NCBI RefSeq assembly: GCF_040802235.1
Contig: NC_133157.1
Location: 89,452,001-89,516,000, forward strand
Length of the DNA: 64,000 nt
From: Manis javanica
Lineage: Eukaryota > Chordata > Mammalia > Pholidota > Manidae
Direction of reading: 5' to 3'
Part shown: positions 60,275 to 64,000 of the stretch, piece after piece
Layout: each line of letters starts with the position of its first letter
Numbering within the stretch: the stretch's first letter is position 1
Program-made: the position numbers and the translations under genes
The notes under the pieces: model-generated
The model's database searches: none
Told to the model about the DNA's origin: nothing
The model's input: only the letters and a program-made list of their open reading frames with translations

Positions 60275-60874
60275 ATGCCGGAACAGAGCAACGATTACCG
60301 GGTGGCCGTGTTTGGGGCAGGTGGTGTTGGCAAGAGCTCTCTGGTCTTGAGGTTTGTGAAGGGCACGTTCCGGGAGAGCTACATCCCCACTGTGGAGGAC
60401 ACCTACCGGCAGGTGATCAGCTGTGACAAGAGCATCTGCACACTGCAGATCACGGACACCACGGGAAGCCACCAGTTCCCGGCCATGCAGCGGCTGTCCA
60501 TCTCCAAAGGGCACGCCTTCATCCTGGTCTACTCCATCACCAGCCGACAGTCCCTGGAGGAGCTCAAACCCATCTATGAGCAGATCTGCGAGATCAAAGG
60601 GGACGTGGAGAGCATCCCCATGATGCTGGTGGGGAACAAGTGTGACGAGAGCCCGAGCCGAGAGGTGGAGAGTGGGGAGGCAGAGGCCTTGGCCCGCAGG
60701 TGGAGGTGTGCCTTCATGGAGACCTCGGCCAAGCTCAACCATAATGTGAAGGAGCTCTTTCAGGAGCTGCTCAACTTGGAGAAACGCAGGACCGTGAGCC
60801 TGCAGATCGACGGGAAGAAGAGCAAGCAGCAGAAAAGGAAAGAGAAGCTCAAGGGCAAATGCACCATCATGTGA
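60275..60874 (+). CDS. DIRAS2: DIRAS2, Di-Ras subfamily small GTPase
   Basis: A complete 199-residue Ras-family GTPase in one exon, the usual length. Nucleotide-binding motifs are intact: P-loop GAGGVGKSS (14-22), switch I with Thr39 (the Ras Thr35 equivalent), DTTG (61-64), NKCD (121-124) and ETSAK (149-153). Ser65 replaces the catalytic Gln61 of Ras, a hallmark of Di-Ras proteins, which have weak intrinsic GTPase activity and are largely GTP-bound. A Lys/Arg-rich tail (181-195) and the CAAX box CTIM (196-199) predict prenylation, most likely farnesylation, and plasma-membrane attachment. Family knowledge: brain-enriched, binds SmgGDS. The start at 60,275 was chosen for the conserved N-terminus [10 protein letters not shown] and a purine at -3; the frame runs open upstream to 60,110, but that is intron. 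The sequence is essentially that of human DIRAS2 with a few substitutions, mostly near 116-144 and in the CAAX box. Confidence 0.97.
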   Translation: MPEQSNDYRVAVFGAGGVGKSSLVLRFVKGTFRESYIPTVEDTYRQVISCDKSICTLQITDTTGSHQFPAMQRLSISKGHAFILVYSITSRQSLEELKPIYEQICEIKGDVESIPMMLVGNKCDESPSREVESGEAEALARRWRCAFMETSAKLNHNVKELFQELLNLEKRRTVSLQIDGKKSKQQKRKEKLKGKCTIM

Positions 60875-61684
60875 GTGCCCTTCCTGGGCATTCACCATCC
60901 CCTCACCCCGCCCCCCCACCATGTGAAACCCACGGCCCTCCGGGTAGCATGTATGATGCCCATGTGTTAGATATTGCATTTTGACCGAGACACGCCCTGT
61001 TGCCCATAAGAGGGAATTCATGCAACCAACAGTAAGCACCCCACTCCAGAAGCAGGGAGGTTAAAATGAAAACCACGCAGCTCAGCATCACAGGGATTGA
61101 GGGACCAGCCATTTGGAAGGCGGGGTTTGCCATGAGGAGGTGGTAAGGCTCATATCCCCAGACGTGGCGTGTGCTGGGAGGAGCAGCTGCATCTGTATGT
61201 GTGTCCGAGCATGTCACCCTGGAGCCACAGGCAGCAGCCCAGGCCAGGTGACCCTCTGCTCGGAAGCCCATGACACCTTGGGGGGCGGGGGAGGAGGCAG
61301 TTAGAAGACAGGCCAAAGCTGTTCCATCTCATGGTTCTTTAACTGAATTACCAATAATATGACAGCCTCCCCAGAGATGCTCTTGTCAATTCCCAGCTGA
61401 CCTGAGAGCCTTGCTACCCTGAGGGGGTATCCTCACCTCACTAGACCTAGTTAGCAGGTATCATTTTAACCTTTTATAGAGTGTTTATTTTCACACACAG
61501 TGATGAATTCACTAAGGGTGAGCTGCTGAGTCAAAAATTCTTCAGTGTTTAAGTGACGATGTACTGATGTTACTAAACCATTGCAATAATGCATCCATGT
61601 GTCATATTTCGAGAGTTTTAGAAATGTGCCATTTCCTTCCTCTGACCCACGAGGGGTATAACTTCTTCCAGTCCTCAGATTTTA

Positions 61685-61690
61685 AATAAA
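61685..61690 (+). terminator. DIRAS2: Candidate proximal poly(A) signal AATAAA
   Basis: A canonical hexamer (TTTAAATAAAAGC) about 810 bp after the stop codon. Use would give a short 3'UTR; there is no direct evidence that it is used. Confidence 0.35.
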
Positions 61691-63604
61691 AGCAATTGAA
61701 ATAGCTATTTTTAGACAATTATTTTCCTCCAAGATGGTTTTCAATAACTCTATCTGTATCCAGCTGGGTAACAGCTAACAAAGGCCATCTAAAGACCAGA
61801 AGCACATCCACTTTTCTAAATGACAGGAACATACAGGCGCCATTCTTGCACCTTAATGAAATACTTTGAAACAGAAGTTGTTCACTGTGTTTTTGATGAT
61901 CTATCTGTAGCAGAAGTATACTCCTGGAAAATGCATTCAAGTAATAGTAGAGTGTCTTGCATGTTCCATTGTAAATGTCTCCTAAGAGCTGTTCAGTGCA
62001 GTGTTCATTCTAGAATCAAGTATCTTTTCCTCCTAATGTTCTGTGTGCATCCTTAATCCTTCAAACCACATCATGGCCACTGCGGGTTCCTGACCGTGGC
62101 TGGGGCGGGCGAGCTGCTCTGTTGCGGGCAGGGCAGGGTGTGCCCCGTTCAGCACCTTCAGCACCCTCCCTTCATCCAGGCTCGTTTGCTCTGCTGCCCA
62201 AAAGCACCCACTGACAGCCTGAGTTCCGTTAGGTCCAGTTGGCAGAAGCTTCCCTCAGCAGGGCTTCCTGCTCACACGCCTGGCAGGCAGGGTGGCAGTA
62301 GTGCACCCCGGCTCGCTCAGGGGAGCTTCCTGCGCTGGCCAGAGCAGCTGCCAAGTCGGAGATGTGTGCATACCCCGCCTTGAGTTTCCTCCCTTCTGCA
62401 CCTTCCGTGTCTTTACCTAACGTGTGCTAAAGCAGCCCTTTCTGGCCCATTGTCCTTGGCGTAGTCTCCCCTCTGCTCTCCTGCTGACCCAGCCCTGTGA
62501 TGTGCTCGGCGTGTGGGAGGCCCACGGAGAAACGTTGACTCCACCGGGTTCCTGTTGCCCTGGCCCTAAAAGCGAGCCCAGGCGGGGCCGGCAGGGCGGC
62601 AGCCTGGGCGCTGGTGTGGGCGCGGCGCCCCTTGGCAGGCTTCTCGCGGTGCCCGTGCAGCAGCCTCTGGCTGGTCCTTCTGTTCCCGGGGGCTGCTCCG
62701 CGGCCTCCATAGTGACATCTAGTGGGCGGGTTTCCGGGAACATCTGCTTTTCAGCTTGTACCTACCTTTTTTTCTATTCCTATTCTCAGAGATGTTATCA
62801 GTTTGTAACTTGGATATGGGTTAAGTGAAAGGAGGCACAGGACTTTGTGCCAAGGTGGATTTTTAGAGAGCTTGGGTGGGTCCTTTGTGAAGTCAGATGT
62901 GACCGCAACCTCACACCAGCTGTCCATCTTCGAGGCCAGTGCGAGACCTCCTTGCCAGCGTCCCTAGGCTGGAATTCCTCGTAGCCCTATCAAGCTGGTA
63001 TCTCTGTTTTTATGTGTCTAGAGCTTCGTGGATATGAGAAGCCTGTAGTAAGTACAAATCTGATCTCGGAACATATTTTATCCCTTTGTAGCTTGCCTCT
63101 TGAGTTTATAAAGAAGGCCCTGCACCTCCATCTCGGCTCTTTGTTCGTGTATTTTCTATGCACTGCACTGGGGGTGTTGATGATCATCTCAAAATACTCT
63201 TAGGGGCTCCCCAGCTGTCTCAGGGCTTGAGTTAGTGCCACTGAATCAGATGTCTTTGGCACATTTGTGGCCCCATCGCAAATACGTAGCTACGGTTCTT
63301 GAGGACACATCTTACACTGCGTACAGGCACAGAAGTTTTCAACCTAGCCACAGTTAAGTTACACAACTCAGAATATTGCTTCGAAGATGGCACTCTGGTA
63401 ATAGCATGGAACTCCATGGGTTCCCTCCTGTCCCTGCCGGGCCCTCCTCCCTCTGGTGACAAGCCATGGGCGTGCCCTGGGCATGCATGCAATACAGCAA
63501 GACCAATACAAGAGCAATACAGAATTGTTCATTAGATCTAAAATTATATATATGACATATATATAATTTATCTTCCTGCATTTTTGAAGTATAAAATAGT
63601 ACAT

Positions 63605-63612
63605 TGTACATA
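63605..63612 (+). promoter_or_regulatory. DIRAS2: Pumilio response element in the 3'UTR
   Basis: TGTACATA fits the UGUANAUA consensus bound by PUM1/PUM2 repressors. It lies about 80 nt before the distal poly(A) signal. Confidence 0.45.
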
Positions 63613-63686
63613 TCTGTAAGCTAGTATATTTGTCCCACTGTTTGTAATATTTAAGAAATGCTCATTCTTTGTAGAACAAAAAATGT

Positions 63687-63692
63687 ATTAAA
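63687..63692 (+). terminator. DIRAS2: Candidate distal poly(A) signal ATTAAA
   Basis: The common variant hexamer, followed by AAATATAAAAAAATTG and a TG/T-rich stretch near 63,705-63,720, as expected downstream of a cleavage site. Confidence 0.5.
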
Positions 63693-63710
63693 TATAAAAA
63701 AATTGCTCTG

Positions 63711-64000
63711 TGATTTTTCCCCCCAATATTTGTAATGTGTTGCTCTTACATAAGCCCTCTGGAAGAATCTATAACTAATGGGACATGTGTCAGCCCGTGA
63801 CACTCCATCTGGGCATCAGTACCCCACACAGACAGTATGTGGACTGAGCATTTGCAGAGCATGATTTTTATACAAGTTGGGTATCAGTGTGTATATTTAT
63901 ATTTAAGGTGTATTTATTGTTATGATTCCATTCTCTATTTTATTTACTCTACAGTTATACAAATCACATTGCATACAAGTTTCTAGTTGCCACTGCTGTT
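63711..64000. other. DIRAS2: DIRAS2 3' flank or 3'UTR extension
   Basis: AT-rich sequence without a repeat or frame. Whether it is transcribed cannot be told from sequence alone. Confidence 0.35.

Larger units (their letters stand above)
60875..63710 (+). other. DIRAS2: DIRAS2 3' untranslated region
   Basis: No frame or repeat insertion is visible, and the length fits a long neuronal 3'UTR. Cleavage is likely 15-25 nt after the ATTAAA at 63,687, but the downstream AT-rich sequence could still be transcribed and the true end may lie outside the window. 61,100-62,750 is GC-richer and gives many chance frames. Confidence 0.6.

Noticed and set aside
60239-61039. 266-codon minus-strand frame over DIRAS2
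   Set aside because: A shadow of the GC-rich third codon positions of the real gene; it has no family resemblance.

Overview
This is eukaryotic, placental-mammal chromosomal DNA: intron-bearing, AT-rich, and dominated by LINE-1, endogenous retrovirus (ERV), L2/MIR and hAT remnants. The only protein-coding gene I can support is DIRAS2, a neuronal Ras-family GTPase. Its whole coding region lies in one exon at 60,275-60,874 (+). A CpG island at about 32.08-32.72 kb is the probable promoter and 5' noncoding exon, which would leave a first intron of about 27.6 kb. I see no Alu, B1/B2, carnivore tRNA-Lys SINE, horse ERE or ruminant BovB copies. The young L1 3' end resembles what I remember from pangolin or xenarthran genomes, but that is a weak species hint.

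Upstream of the gene (1-32 kb): an ancient unclassified segment, then a class I ERV (1,229-11,876) with near-identical ~425-bp LTRs and a 5-bp target-site duplication (TSD). It keeps a matrix-like gag start and an env membrane-anchor stub but no recognisable pol. A full-length, broken L1 (3,053-9,105, minus strand) is nested inside it with its own 12-bp TSD. Next come layered old L1s (13.0-25.8 kb), one of them interrupted by a young L1 tail, an old LTR, and two minus-strand solo LTRs (27,767-28,163 and 30,048-30,478). A MER5-type hAT fossil and a repeat-poor stretch lead into the CpG island.

DIRAS2 intron 1 (32.6-60.2 kb): a repeat-poor first 2.9 kb; MIR; an L1 fossil split by a MER5 element; a composite of two class III ERVs of one family (38.3-44.6 kb), where a minus-strand copy with a tRNA-Ser-like primer site sits inside a plus-strand copy that keeps decayed gag, protease, RT and RNase H; MIR and L2; an L1 5' fragment; and an old L1 (51.85-57.17 kb) split by a young 5'-truncated L1 with a 15-bp TSD. 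MIR and L2 remnants precede the coding exon.

The 3'UTR runs from 60,875 to at least about 63.7 kb, with candidate poly(A) signals at 61,685 and 63,687 and a Pumilio-type site at 63,605. I found no CRISPR array, bacterial gene, tRNA or rRNA. Every open frame outside DIRAS2 is a transposon fossil or a chance ORF.
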